Shown in pieces: positions 33,901 through 46,700 of a DNA stretch of 64,000 bases (position 1 is its first letter; each line of letters opens with the position of its first letter). A program made the translations under genes and the position numbers. This DNA comes from Onthophagus taurus (taxonomy: Eukaryota > Arthropoda > Insecta > Coleoptera > Scarabaeidae): the NCBI RefSeq assembly GCF_036711975.1, contig NC_091966.1:34789501-34853500 (forward strand), given 5' to 3'. The notes beneath the pieces were generated by a model. That model searched no databases and had not been told where the DNA came from. It saw nothing but the letters and a program-made list of their open reading frames with translations.

Positions 33901-36900
33901 GTGGTGAAGATATAAAATGTGGAAAAGAAAATATTAAAAAGAAATCAAATGCTGATTTGGAAAATGCAAAAGGTTCAAAGAAAATTTCCAAAAAACGTAA
34001 TGGGAAGTCTAAATCGAATGAAAATGATCAAAATATTAATAAAAATAAAAGTTTTGAAAGAAGAATTGATGAAACAATTGATGAAGTAATTAAAAACTCA
34101 AAAAACGATTATGATTCTCAAAAAATTAATGAGAATGAATCAATTAAGACTTTAAAACCACAAGAAAGCGTAGAAATTGAAAATAATTTAGATACAATTT
34201 TGACCTCTACACCTAAATTAACCAGAAAACATCAAAACGAAATTTTAACTCAAGAAATTCTAGACATTATTAACAACGTTGAAGAAACTAGAAAAAATAA
34301 ACTAATGCAAAGATTTATGAAAGGTGAGACATCAAAATCCATTGGGAATCATGATGATTTAAAGGGAGATGTTAAAAAGAATGCAACAAAAATTTATGAA
34401 AAGCGAAATAGCATTGAGACATTTTTAACATCAACCCCAAAAAGTAATCAAAATGAATTGATTTTATCAAAAAATCAAGAAAAAGAGGGTTTGAATGAAA
34501 TTTTGACGAAAGAAATTATTGAAAATGATGAATCTAAAAAAGATAAAATAAATAAAAAGTCTAAAAAGTGCGAGGTAACAAAATCCGATGAAAATTGTGG
34601 AGGTGTTACAAAGAAAGGGGTAAAAATAACAAGAATTGATGAAAAGGGAACTAATTTAGATACAGATTTGATGGCAACGCGAAAAAGTAATCAAGATGAA
34701 TTGATTTTATCAAAAAATCAAGGAAAAAAGGGTTCAAATGAAATTTCTACTCAAGAAATTATTGATGTTATTGAAAGTGTTGATGAATCTAAAAAAGATA
34801 AAACAAATAAGACATCTAAGAAGGGCGAGGTGGCTAAATTCAATGAGAATTGTGATGATTTAAAAGGAGGTGGTAAAAAGAAAGAGGTAAAAACAACAAG
34901 AATTGATGAAAAGGGAACTAATTTAGATATAGATTTGATGGCAACGCAAAAAAATAATCAAGATGAATTGATTTTACCAAAAAATCAAGGAGAAAAGGGT
35001 TCGAATGAAATTTCTACTCAAGAAATTATTGATGTTATTGAAAGTGTTGATGAATCTAAAAAAGATAAGACAAATAAAAGATCTAAGAAGGGCGAGGTGG
35101 CTAAATCCAATGAGAATTGTGATGATTTAAAAGGAGGGGGTAAAAAGAAAGGGGCAAAAGCAGCAAAAAATGATGAAAAGGAAAATGATTTAGATACAGT
35201 TTTGATGTCTACAACAAAAAGTAATCAAGATGAATTGATTTTATCAAAAAATCAAGGAGAAAAAGGTTCGAAGGAAATTTCTACTCAAGAAATTATTGAT
35301 GTTATCGAAAGTGTTGATAAATCTAAGAAAGAAAAAAGGATTAAGAGATGTAAGATAGATGAGGTGGCTAAATCTGTTGAGAATTGTGATAATTTAAAGG
35401 AAGGTGGTAAAAAGAAAGGGTTAAAAGCAACAAAAATTGATGAAAAGGGAAATAATTTAGATGTTTTGATGTCAACCTCAAAAAGTAATCAAGATGAATT
35501 AATTTCTCCAAAAGATGAGGGAGATAAAAGTTGTAATGAAATTTCTACTCAAGAAATTATTGATGTTATTGAGAGTGCTGATGAATCTAAAAAAAATAAA
35601 AGAATTAAGGGAAGTGTTAAAAAGAAAGGGTTAAAAGCAGCAAAGATTGATGAAAAGGAAAATAATTTAGATACATTTTTGACATCAACACCAAAAAGTA
35701 GTCAAGACGAATTGATTTCTCCAAAAGATCAGGGAGAGAAAAGTTGTAATGAAATTTCTACTCAAGAAATTATTGATGTTATTGAGAGTGTTGATGAATC
35801 TAAAAAAGATAAAAGAATTAAGGGAGGTGTTAAAAAGAAAGGGATAAAAGCAGCAAAGATTGATGAAAAGGAAAATAATTTAGATACATTTTTAAGTAAT
35901 CAACATGAACTGATTTCTCCTAAAAATCCGGAAGATAAAGTTTCTTATGAGAAAGATGAGACATCAAAATCCGTTGGAAATTGTGATGATTTAGAGAAAA
36001 GTATTAAAAAGAAAGATATTTCGACACCAATAACGCCTAAATTAACATCAGAAAGTGATAAAATTACATCGAGTTCTTCAATGAATCAAGAACCAAATAA
36101 TAAAGATCATGAATCAAATCAAGATTTAAAGAATGAAGACGTGGTGGAATTAGAAAAGAAATTACAAAGTAAAGAAAATGTACAAATTGGGAATGAATTG
36201 GAAAGAAAAGTTGTTCCAAACAGAAGATCCCCAAGAATAAAACAACCTACCATTATAAAAAAATTGAGCCTTAAAAAACTTAAATCTTCTGATGATGTAG
36301 AAAAGGATGGGAAAGAAAATTTAAGTCAACAAGATGAAATTCGTTGCGAATCTGTAAATATTGCAAACGTTAAAAATATAAATCCAGATTTAATTGGACA
36401 AACTGAAGCCATCAAAAAAAATAATGTTCATGTATCTCCAAGAAAATCGCCAAGATTAAAATCTAAAACATCTTTAGATAAATCAGAAAATATAAATGTT
36501 GAAAATGATGAAAGTTCTTTAATTAAATCAGAAAAAGAAGAATTAAATAAGTCACTTGATGATGAAAATGTATTAAAAAAACGTAAAAAACCATCATCTC
36601 CTAAAAAGGACGTTAAAAAAATTAAAATAAATTTAGATTTTTTGACACCACGAGATAAAAGTAAGAAAAACGATAAAGAAAATTCTATCTTAAATTATTT
36701 AACAAATTCAAAAAACTCCGATGATCTTAATAGAGAAAGTAAACCAGAAAACGATTCAAATAAATCAAAAGAAACAATTTCATTTCCTGAGATAACTTCC
36801 CAAGAAATTTTTGATCAAGAAAATGAAGTTTGTATAACAAAGCATAAACGAAAAAATATGATTGAAGACGCAATAATTGCTAAACAAGCTGAAATTTTAA

Positions 36901-39900
36901 ACGATGCGATTACCAATCAATTAGAAGCTAATAATTCTGATATAAATGAAGATGTTGTTACAAATACAAGTATTAGTTTACTTATTCCAGAAACGACCGT
37001 TTCGGAATATATAGGAAATGAATTTGGTGAATCTTTATTTGTTAATTGTGGTGAAGAAATTTCTGAAGTAAACGAAACCAATGAATTGGAATCAGATGAA
37101 ACGATTAAAAGAAAAAGTTATGAATCGGATGTTTCGAAAAAATTTAAATCATCCCCAAAACAAACTGTTATTAAGAAAAAATCTAAAAAATTACCTTCAA
37201 ATAGAAACATTTTCGAAGATTCTGTTGATGAATCAAGTTCAAATGAATCTGTTGCTGATGAAAAAATGATTCGTTTAATTGAAAAAGCAGTTGAACGAGT
37301 TTTAGAAAGGAAATTTGGAAAAAGAAAAAAGAAGCAATTGAATAATTCGAGAGATTCCAAAAGATTTAAAAAAGATTCTTTTAGTTCAAATGAAAGTAAA
37401 TGTCGTTCAGAAAAAAGAAAATTAACCCCTGGACCACAAAAGAAAATCAAAAAGGATAATAAAAAGAAATATCTTATTATTAAAAATACCGATTCAAATG
37501 ACTCAACAAGTGAAAATGGTGATACAAGTGATCAAGATTTTGGAGAAAAACGAATTTCAAATTTAAATTCTAATATATCTAATTTAAGTTCTAATTCTTC
37601 TAATGGTTGCTCTTCTAAACAATCTTCACTTGATATTCGAACATCTTTAGTAATGAAATGTTTAGATACGATTCATACGACAAAGACGAATCGTCGAAAA
37701 ATCATCGAAGAATCATCGTCAAGTAATAATAGTGATATAGAACCGGATGAAGTTAGCAATGAATTTATTGATGCTATTTCAGAAGCTCAGTTTCATATGA
37801 ATACCTCATCATCACGTTATGATGTAAGTAATATTGCTTTAAAATATTAACTTAAAATCTTTTTTGTATAATATAAGCCAAATAATGTGGCTTATAACGA
37901 TTTCTTTTTATAATCTACACTGTACATTAAAAAATAACAATAAACGTACTGTAGAGCTTTCAGAGAATGTAGCAAGTTCCATCTTCTGCATACAATTTAT
38001 AGAACACCTTGCTGAAGAAATGAAATGAAGTTGCGTTCTGTCTCATTCACATATCGCTGCTCAATAAATGTTGCTGTTGGTTTTGAGGTAAACCGTTAGC
38101 AGAGTTACAGAACGACCTTTGTTATTTAGCCATTGATTGATAATTGATCTTGAGAATCAGTCTCTGGTATCCATAAGTTGAAGATGGCGGTCCTGCATCT
38201 CATTTGTTCTTGTTCGACCACCGTTTGCTCTTCTGGGACGTTCCTTACCTTTCATAATTCATACCTATTTGCTGTACATACTCTATTGTTTCCGGTTGCC
38301 AACAATACGATATATGCTTCATTCTCTTAATTAGCGTCAATTCCCAATTTGGCGCGGTCTATGCACCAGACTGTGAAATAAACAGTAGATCAGTGGAACG
38401 AGGTTCAGCCTCTACCGTTGGGATGACAGGACCTGGAGTCAGCCTGGAGAACTCTGCCTCCAAAATTCGGCAATAGTAAAATACGGCGGAGGTGAGATTA
38501 TGGTCTGATGTTGTGGTGTTTCTCCAATGCTACTACGCCAACGCCTACTGCATAATTATAGATAACAATGTGCTTCCTACATTCTGACTGTTTTACAGAG
38601 TGGACCCATGTTACATTCAGGATAATAACGCTAGCAGTCCTGTTGCGAGGTTCAATATCGATTGGTACAATAACAACGGGGTTACTCAAATTAACTCGCC
38701 TACCCGTATCACTGACCTGAGCCCCATCAAAGACCTCTGAAACGAATTGGATTGCCGGGTCGAGGTGTGCAACAACCGTCCAAAATCGCTAAAAGAACTT
38801 GTCATTTCCAACCCGAATGGACGAAAATACCACCACCAGAATTTGTGGAAAGCATACGTAGAAAGGTTGAGGCTAAATCAAATACTGAAGTACTAAAATT
38901 TTCGGTTATAAAAAACTATGCCTCAAACTGATGCACTCCTTTCCTCATGTAATTAAGTGTCGTGGGCAAAAAATATAACTCAAACTGTTGCTGTACCATG
39001 GCTCAAGGTTGGATCGTCATTAACCCCTAGAAAATTTACGAAGTTCTGTTCTGGTTGAGGGTGAAAAAATTTGACTTAATTACGTTCGGACTCTATTTCC
39101 GAAACCAATCATCATAAGAATTTCGATTGTTCAAATAACAACGAATAACGATGAATAGCAACAAATAACAACGAATAACAACAATTAACACAAGAAACTC
39201 CACAATACTACTCAAAATAATCTCATTAACGCACAATAAACTGTTTCAAATCGAATTTTGACACTTGAAAATTTTAAATCAAAACAATTGGTTGCCATGG
39301 TTACGCACGGCTACTACTATTTTTTATATCAAACGATTGGGAAATAATGAAACTTTAAATTAATTTTTCTCGAAAATTTGTAATGCAAAAAATTTAAATC
39401 TTTAGACCCGTTTCAGCGATTTTTTCATAAATTGTTTATAATAATTTTACCGAGTGTATCCGTTACTTTTGAAACGCACTGTACATATAACAATTAGAAC
39501 TTTTAGACAAGGATGTAACGTTTAGGAAAAAGCAGTTGTGCTTAACAACAATAAACAAAAAAGACAGAAACCCTTCTCAACTACACATTGAATGAAGACT
39601 CTGTTAAGATCCTAAGCTAGTTTCTTACCTGTTGCTTTAATAAGAAGCAAATATTGCCCAAAAACAACGTTCTATATTTAAAAAAAATGTGAAAGAGATA
39701 CTCATATTATATGTGTGTTGTTGACTGATTAATTTTGGGAACATCTAACAAATTATTTTATCTCCACCTGGTACAGAAGTCCGAATGAGTTCGTTAATTT
39801 TTGAAACTCATAAAATGGGACGAGTAACAAAGATTCTTCTTCGCTTCTTGTCAAAATTTATGCCGATTTGTACCACTCTCCGTTCTGTGCATATCTTTGC

Positions 39901-41979
39901 GGGGGCTTTGTGCTTATGATTTTCTTCCAAATTTTTTTTCCAATTAGTAGTGTATCCATATTTATTGTGCCTGAAATGTTCCCTTCTATTTTCTAGTACT
40001 ATTCTTTTTGTTAAGGTGCCTTTCGACTTATACAGTTATCGCAGCATATATATCTTATAGGATTCCTCAACAGCAATACTTGGGAAACATACTTTATCAT
40101 TATCCCCTGGTGGCTCTTGGCCTGTTCTAAGATCAGCTTCTACTCTCTTCTATCTCGTGCCTTGGCCTTCCAATTTCCAACTCCCAGCATTTTTAGACTT
40201 TCTTCCACCTGGCCCTTATACATATATGCTTCTAGTCCTGCCTCTCTTACGGGTTTTAAAAACTGTTTGGCGGAATATTTGCTTCGGGGGTTCCCTGTCA
40301 TCCATCCTTTCTAGATGGCAATATTGACAATTGACATTATTCAGTTCTTCATAGAGCCGGTACAACTCAAAATTGTAACGCTTTCTCCATATTCCGTTTT
40401 CCAGAACACCCCTGTATATGTGGCAGAGTATCTTTCTTTCAAAGCAGCCCAACAAGTTTTCGTCATTTTTTATCAACCTCTATGTTGCTGACGCATACGT
40501 GGTCTTATAAGCGTTTTGTATATTAGTACATTAGTTTTGTAGGTTACTACGCCTGGCATTAGTAGTTTTCTTAGTCCAAAGTAAGTTCTATTAGCCATAT
40601 TTAGTCTTCTCCTAATTTCTGCAGACATTATGTTATTTTCATTTACCTGTGTTCCAAGGTATATTCATTCCTTCACTCCTTTGAACGTGTATGGTTCACT
40701 AATTAGATCTTCAGGTGGGGTTAGCTGACCACTTATTAGTAACCTTCATATATTTTGTTTTTGACGTATTTATTTGTAGCCTTTGACTCCCTGCTACCCC
40801 TTCCAGTGCTTTGAAGGCCTCTATGAGGTTCCTTCTTGTTCTAGCTATTATATCTATTTAATCATATTATATCATATTTGCTAAACCCGATTCTCTTACA
40901 ACCTTCTCCAGAGCGATGTTAAATAGTAGGCATGATATGCTGTCCCCCTGGCGTAGCCCTACATCTGTCTGAAAGGATCTTGATAAATTATTTTGGACCT
41001 TCATTTTACATACAATTTGTGAGAACGTTGCTTTTACTAATTTTATTAAATATATTGGGATATTAAATTCTATCATTGTGTTACATAGTGACCTTCTATC
41101 TACACTACCATAGGCACTTTTAAAATCTGTAAATATGTAGGTATTTTCTAGGGCCTGCCTAAGAAGGAAGATTTGGTCAACAGTTGATTTTCCTTTACAA
41201 AAGTCACTTTGGTACTTGCCTACTATCTCTTCACAGTATGTTGATAGTAAACATACAATGTAGTTAGATGATTTCAACACTTACATTGCAGGATAAAGCG
41301 TAATTTAAATGTATTTATTTTTTTGTATTACAGACGATAAGAGGATTACAAATAAAAATAGATTTTGAAGTTCCCGAACTTCATAAAGTAACAACAAGAA
41401 TTTCAAGAGGATTGATTACAAAACACCAACAAGATGTATTGAACGAAAAAAATATTGAAATCTTGAAAGATCATTATTCATCAAAAGAAGATTTTTTAAT
41501 TTACACCAATTTCAGTCGATTTTGTGAAGTAATAAGGTTCTTTATCCTCATTAACTTTTAATAATTAATTTCTTTTTTTTAATTTAAGGTACATAACTTA
41601 GAAAACAATCCTTCACCCTTTTTAAAACTTTCGTCAAATAAACGTAGTTTGCTTACACCAACGCAAAAGGTCAAATTCCTTCAATTTATTGGAAAAGGTT
41701 TGGATCAAAGACCATTATGTTCAATATATTTAAGATTTAAAAACTTGATGGCGAAAAGAAAAATGGGAAAGTAATAACTAATTTTTTTGATGAAGAGCTG
41801 AGTTAATTGATGCGTTTTTTTTAAGATTTACACAAGAAGAAGACGCTGTCGTTTTAAATTGCGCTAACAAATTGAACAAAACAAAATTGGCTGCTTTGGA
41901 ATATATTCTTCGACGTCCAAAAGCGTCGATTTTAAAACGTTATGAAGAATTAACCTCAAACAATGTAGATATGATGTGA
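30921..41979 (+). CDS. giant repetitive nuclear protein with TTF1/Reb1-like Myb C-terminus
   Basis: Four exons (30921-37823, 41334-41528, 41589-41770, 41826-41979) join in frame (phases 0, 0, 2) to 2477 aa. Exon 1 alone encodes 2301 residues, very rich in Lys, Asn, Asp, Ser and Glu, with Lys-rich clusters typical of nuclear proteins, two SPR(I/L)K-type motifs (RRSPRIKQ and SPRKSPRLK), and two in-frame tandem repeat arrays listed separately. The last 176 residues are folded-looking: SRGLITKHQQDVL, then FIGKGLDQRPLCSIYLRFK, then GKFTQEEDAVVL and ILRRPKASILKRYEEL. The spacing of IG..(x)RP...IY.R.K before G(K/R)(F/Y)(T/S).E(E/G)D resembles the Myb/SANT repeats of the Pol I terminator TTF1 and yeast Reb1. 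This is an inference from pattern only; a chromatin or rDNA-binding role is possible. Intron 1 (3.5 kb) is full of transposon debris. Confidence 0.8.
33291..33875 (+). repeat. in-frame tandem repeat, three 195-bp units (65 aa each)
   Basis: Units start at 33291, 33486 and 33681 with AATAAAGTTGATT(C/T)GAAG and encode near-identical 65-residue blocks containing KKTSKIV, KKNVEGNS and EETIN(V/D)VVKKSNN. All units have exactly the same length and keep the reading frame. Confidence 0.9.
34443..35930 (+). repeat. in-frame tandem repeat, about seven units of roughly 200-270 bp
   Basis: Units are marked by AGTAATCAAGATGAATT or close variants at about 34443, 34686, 34953, 35220, 35484, 35698 and 35895. 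They encode SNQDELI, then STQEIIDVIES, then KKDKxxK and GGGKKK-type basic blocks. Unit length varies by loss of the central Lys/Asn segment in the later copies, always in multiples of three. Confidence 0.85.
37930..39485. mobile_element. Tc1-type transposon relic with its two halves in opposite orientation
   Basis: At 38020-38260, read on the minus strand, lies a Tc1-like DNA-binding half (KERPRRANGGRTRTN and a WLNNKGRS-like block). At 38360-38940, read on +, lies the catalytic half with stops (NEVQPLPLG, QDNNASSPVARF, TDLSPIKDL, NELDCRV), where the second conserved D-L-x-P-I block is recognisable and the following conserved Trp is a stop. The right end near 39484 is ACGCACTGTACAT, a Tc1/mariner-like terminus. 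A short run of AATAACAACG-type direct repeats lies at 39130-39185. It lies in intron 1 of the TTF1-like gene. Confidence 0.7.
39780..41282 (-). mobile_element. decayed LINE, reverse transcriptase
   Basis: Read on the minus strand: GKYQSDFCKGKSTVDQIFLL, a FTDFKSAYGSVDRR block, GLRQGDSISCLLFNIALEKV (40867-41280), then ANRTYFGLRKLLM and KTLIRPR at about 40500-40620, and DENLLGCFERKILCHIY at 40400-40476. This is the normal RT and C-terminal order of a non-LTR element. The YADD region is lost and frames are shifted. Its 5' edge is only about 50 bp from the acceptor of exon 2 of the TTF1-like gene. Confidence 0.8.
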
Positions 41980-42126
41980 TACTGAAAACAAAAATTAATC
42001 TTTACTTTATAGGTATAAACCGTTTATGAAAATAAACTAATAATAAAATACAATAAAATGTTTGTTTATTACTACAAACATTTAAAAATTGTACAAACGC
42101 ATTTGTTTTATTCTCCAACCTTAAAA
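41980..42126. terminator. convergent 3' ends with overlapping polyadenylation signals
   Basis: Between the stop codons of the TTF1-like gene (+) and UCHL5 (-) there are AATAAA-type signals for + near 42030-42055 and one for the minus strand near 42105. The transcripts probably overlap at their 3' ends. Confidence 0.55.
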
Positions 42127-43267
42127 CTAAGAAGAACTTTTCGCGACTTTTTGCTTTTGTTTTTTGATCGATTGTTCCTTGGCTTTTTCGTAAACGGACA
42201 TCAACTTTCCCTCTTTAGCCAATAATTTTAATAGTTCCATTATCAAGGGCAAATAATTATGTTTTCTGCGGATATTTTCAATTTGATATCGGCGCATTTT
42301 ACTGTCTTCTTCTTCAATTAAATATTTTAACCTAGCTATATCCGCTTGTTGAGCGTCCGTTTCCATTCCACTTTCTTCGATTTGCCTTTGAACGTCTTCC
42401 ATTTGTTTTGTATAAATCATTTTTCTATCCGCAACGATCGCCATTAAATTAAAATGAATTTCACCTTCACTGTATTTTTGAATACGTTTTTCAATAATCG
42501 GTCTAACAACATCTGTCCATTCCGTGTTAGCAGCTATACTGCCTAAATCAATAGGACCAGATTTAAGACCATCTAATTCATATAAACGACCATCAATTGG
42601 AATGTAACTAACAAAATGAAAAACATCTTCATTTTTGGGAGTTACAAAGGGATCGAATTCAAAAATTTGTTGCCTGGCAAAGGAATTGTGGACAGTTCTA
42701 ATTACAGGGCTGTTACTTATAGTTAAACCTTTCATCGTAGCATCAAAGCTTTGACAAAATTCTTTTAATTCTGATAAAGTTGTGCCAAGTTGCATTTCTT
42801 TATAATTTGTATTTAAAAGTACACTTAAAATGGCTTGGGTGGCACATGCATTTTCAATTACTTGTTTTGCAAAAAATATTTTCTGTAATCTATTATCTTG
42901 AACAATCGATCCACTCGGTTCGTCGTCCTTAGCCCATTTAAACAAGAATATTAAACCTAATATAGGCCTAAAATCACAATTATTGTTTTAGTTAATTTGA
43001 AGATTAATGATTATTATAAGAAAATTACTTGATATTTTCAAATTGTTCACCATCTAAACTCCATAATTCTTCCACCTGGACTCCTTTAACACCTAAAATT
43101 AAGAAAACAAATTTGTAAGCATAATTTTTGATGGTTTATAGGTTATGTTACCGCACGGTGACTAAACATGTTAAAGTAATCGGAATCTTACCGAATTCTT
43201 TTATTAATTCGGTGAAAACACCTGGATCGCTTTCAATCAAACACCAATTACCCGCTGATTCAGTCAT
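42127..43267 (-). CDS. UCHL5: ubiquitin C-terminal hydrolase UCHL5 (UCH37)
   Basis: Three minus-strand exons (43267-43192, 43092-43029, 42967-42127; phases 1 and 2) give 326 aa, very close to the usual 329. This cysteine deubiquitinase works on the 19S proteasome (through ADRM1/Rpn13) and in INO80. The catalytic residues fall at the same positions as in the human enzyme: Gln82, Cys88 in ENACATQAI, His164 in VFHFVSY and Asp179 in YELDGLKSGP. The C-terminal helical extension (ULD region) ends in a basic KKQKQKVAKSSS tail. The N-terminus reads MTESAGNWCLIESDPGVFTE, the normal UCH start. The 3' end converges on the TTF1-like gene with 147 bp between stop codons; an AATAAA for this strand lies near 42105. 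Confidence 0.97.
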
Positions 43268-43704
43268 AATTTATTTTAAATCTTATCTTTTCACTTTACG
43301 AATTATTTTGAGTTGAACAATTTTTTTTAAGACAACTGTCAAAATTGACAAGCTAAAACTTTTTTTAAACGTGGAAATGGTACGGATAACTTTTTGATCG
43401 CAACATTAGAATGAGATGACGCTATAAGCAAACGTTTAAAGTTAAAAAGAGATTGTTTTTAGATATTATTTTATTTGAGAATTTAGAATGTTTTTGTTGG
43501 ATTTAATTTATAAATAGCGATGATTAATAAATTTAGAAATAAATGTTGGAATAATTAAATAATTTATTGTAGAATTTGTGCGCATGCGTTAATTTTAATT
43601 TTGTCAAGTGGCTTTCAAACAAATCAATACATGGACTGGGTTTATGGAAAAACCTCAACAAACACGCTGTTTTAAAAGATTTCCTTAATTATTATTAACT
43701 AATA
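43268..43704. promoter_or_regulatory. divergent upstream region of UCHL5 and the WW-CUE gene
   Basis: 437 bp separate the two start codons. No TATA box or known motif could be assigned. A bidirectional promoter is inferred from spacing only. Confidence 0.4.
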
Positions 43705-46700
43705 ATGACGGAACTTAATAATTTACCTCCCGGTTGGGATACAAAAGTAGATAGATTAACTGGAAAGAGGTAAATTTAGTTTTTATTTTTGTTAATTTAA
43801 TTACATTATCTTTGTTATTAGATACTATATCAATCACCATACCAAAACTACTACTTGGGAAGATCCAAGAAATAAACATCGAGGAAATGGTGAATACATC
43901 CCTTTACAGGTACTTAAGTTAAAAATTATATTAAATGTTTTCTTGGTGTGTTAACGTTCACCATTTTTGCTGATGATTTCTAAAATATTTTCGTTTCCTC
44001 TTTATGCTGCTTGGATTTGGCACCCTGATAGCATGGAACCCCTGACACTAGAAGAAATTACATTTATCCCAGCCAACCTTCTCCTAAACCAGCATTTCAA
44101 ATATCTGGTCACAGCCCTAAATATATTCCCCTAAAGGTACAAAGGTGTTATTTAACAAAATGTGCTTTCTAATTGGGGCTTGGTTGTTATCAAAAAATTT
44201 TTATTTTAAATAAATGTTTTATTAATATTTTAGGATGTAAAACCATCTCGTAATAATACTTCATTACGACCTCAACAAACGCAAGAATCAACGTTGACCA
44301 TTTCACAAGAAACTGATGAATCTGTGGCAAAAATAAGTTCAATGTTTCCCACAGTTTCTGATACTCACATTCGGCTACTTTTAAAAAAGTTAGTAAATTA
44401 ATTAAAGCAATTAAATCTTCTTTTTTAGGTCATGTTTTTCTTTAATTATATAAAAAAATAATTTAAAAAACTTCTTACTTGCTTATTAAATATTTATTGG
44501 TACTAGTTTCCAAAATTAATTCATCAATTAATTCATCTAATTAAAATATTTACCGTTATAAATATATAATTTACGTCAATTTTATGTAAAAGATGAAAAA
44601 GTTAATCTAAAAATATACACATGAATCACTAACAACAATTTAAAACAAGCAGAGTCACAAACGAATTAAAATATATAAACGAATGAGATATCACACAATA
44701 GTGAAAAATTACAATGAAAATACAATGACAGAGTAAACCAGTTACATAATATCAAAAGAAAATAAAAAGAATTACTTTGCAAAACTACATACATAAATAT
44801 ACAGGTGTTCCTGTAAGTTATAGCATAATTTTAATCACAAATACAAAAGTTAAAATGATGATTCATGTAAAAATTTTTGATCTAAACTCATAAATGGTTA
44901 AGATATGGGCATTCAAAGTTAAGAAATTCTTAAATATTTTCAATATGGGTTGGTTTAGAAAGATAAAATTTGGTAAACAGTTCAATTTTAGCATGAAAAA
45001 TCGTTTAAGACCACTTTTGAAAATATGCAACCTTGGATCAATGCTATACAGGTTGTTCACAAAGGTTATTTCCTTAAAACTTTTTTATTATGTCATAAAG
45101 CCTTAAATTTTACAACTGATTCTAAAAGCCATTTCATTTTAAAATTATTTTCACTCTTAAAAATTTTTGTTTAGACGCATCGTTTACGAATTATTAGCAA
45201 AAAGATTCAATAGACAAATTCTAACTGGAGCAGTAAAGCAACTTTCACAACAATACGCAACTTTTTTGTCTCTTGACATTTTTTCCTAAAATTGTTAGTT
45301 TGATCACAAAAAAATAAAATAATACACAAGCTCAAGTGAATTAATTTAGAGATTGGTTATTATTAGTCAAAGAAATTAAATTATCTTAAATAATTGATCT
45401 CAGCATTATTTTATTTTTTGTGATCAAACTAACAATTTGTTAATTGTTGCACTCTGTCAAGAGATAGAAAGTTGCAGATTTTCCCCCTTAACTTTAGAGG
45501 ACTATAAGTTGAAGGAGAAAGGGTTTTGAACAAAAAGTTATACTTTGAAAGACTTTGTTGAAATTTTGGTAAATTGTACTACTAGCGCCTACTTTGATTG
45601 TAATTTGCTGATTTAATATTTTCAGAAAACCCATTTTTTCTCAATTTTTTCTTATACAACGATATAATTTGATATGTTGATCGCATAGAGGGATTTATCC
45701 TCTATCAAAGTATGCAAAAAAATATATGCATTCCATTTAAAAAATAACAATGTTGGTTGCCATAGCAACGAAACAGAAAACAATACAAACAAACAAATAT
45801 CGCCAAAAAATGCGCCCCGATTAATAAAGAAACTTCTATTTGAAACATTTTTCTTTAAAACCACAAATTTTAATGGCGAAGTTATTGGTTATATTTGACA
45901 CACCTGTATGTACTGTTGCACTCTGTGCAGTTTAGTTTTTTTATTGTTTAAGTGCTGGGTAGATAACAAATTAAGTATTGAATTCTTATTGCTAAATGCT
46001 AATGTTGTTACATCAAGTTTTGAAAAAATCTTTTACGATTGTTGAGATGTATCATTTAAACGAAATAGGTTTGTAAATATTGTTTCCTAAGGTTTTTCTA
46101 TACAGGTGTCTCATGTAACTAGTTCGTTAGCACTTTTTCAGGTTTCACTACTCGTAGAGGTATAAAATTTCGCTAGCATGGGTTGTTGATAGCTGTCAGT
46201 GTAAGATAGCTGCCACTTCCGGTCCGTAAAAAAAATGTTGACTTTGATAAAAGTTATTTCGCGTTTTTCATTTTCGAGTTATTTTGGTTTTAAGCTTTTT
46301 TTGGAAAATTTCAAGTTTCTTTAAAACCCCATATCTTAGCTAACGTTCATTCAAAAAAGTTCTAAATTGGCACCATTACTCTTCAGATGCTGTCAAATAG
46401 ATTGTCATTTGTGGTATCAGAGTATCTTACACAGGTGGTCAAAAATTAAATTACCGTTTTCAATGGCGAGAAAATTTTAAATGGAACGCCCCATATTTTT
46501 TTAACCTACCAGAAAGGGAATTTAATTCTCTACAAATTGTCTATAAACATTCCTATACTTATTTATTGTAGTTTCTCTCATATTGGGGAATTTATCAAAA
46601 CGTGCACGGAATGCAGGTTTTTTAAAATTCGAATAACTGGAGAACGGCTGAATTAAATTGCAAAAAGGAAAGTTATTTATAAACCTTGAGAACAGATAAA

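Noticed and set aside
31799-33991. Long minus-strand open frames opposite exon 1 of the giant protein
   Set aside because: They are antisense shadows of a Lys/Asn/Asp-rich gene (giving Phe/Leu/Ile/Ser-rich translations), with no splice context.
39130-39185. AATAACAACG-type short direct repeats considered as a CRISPR-like array
   Set aside because: Units are about 10 bp without spacers, in eukaryotic DNA; a simple repeat in a Tc1 relic.
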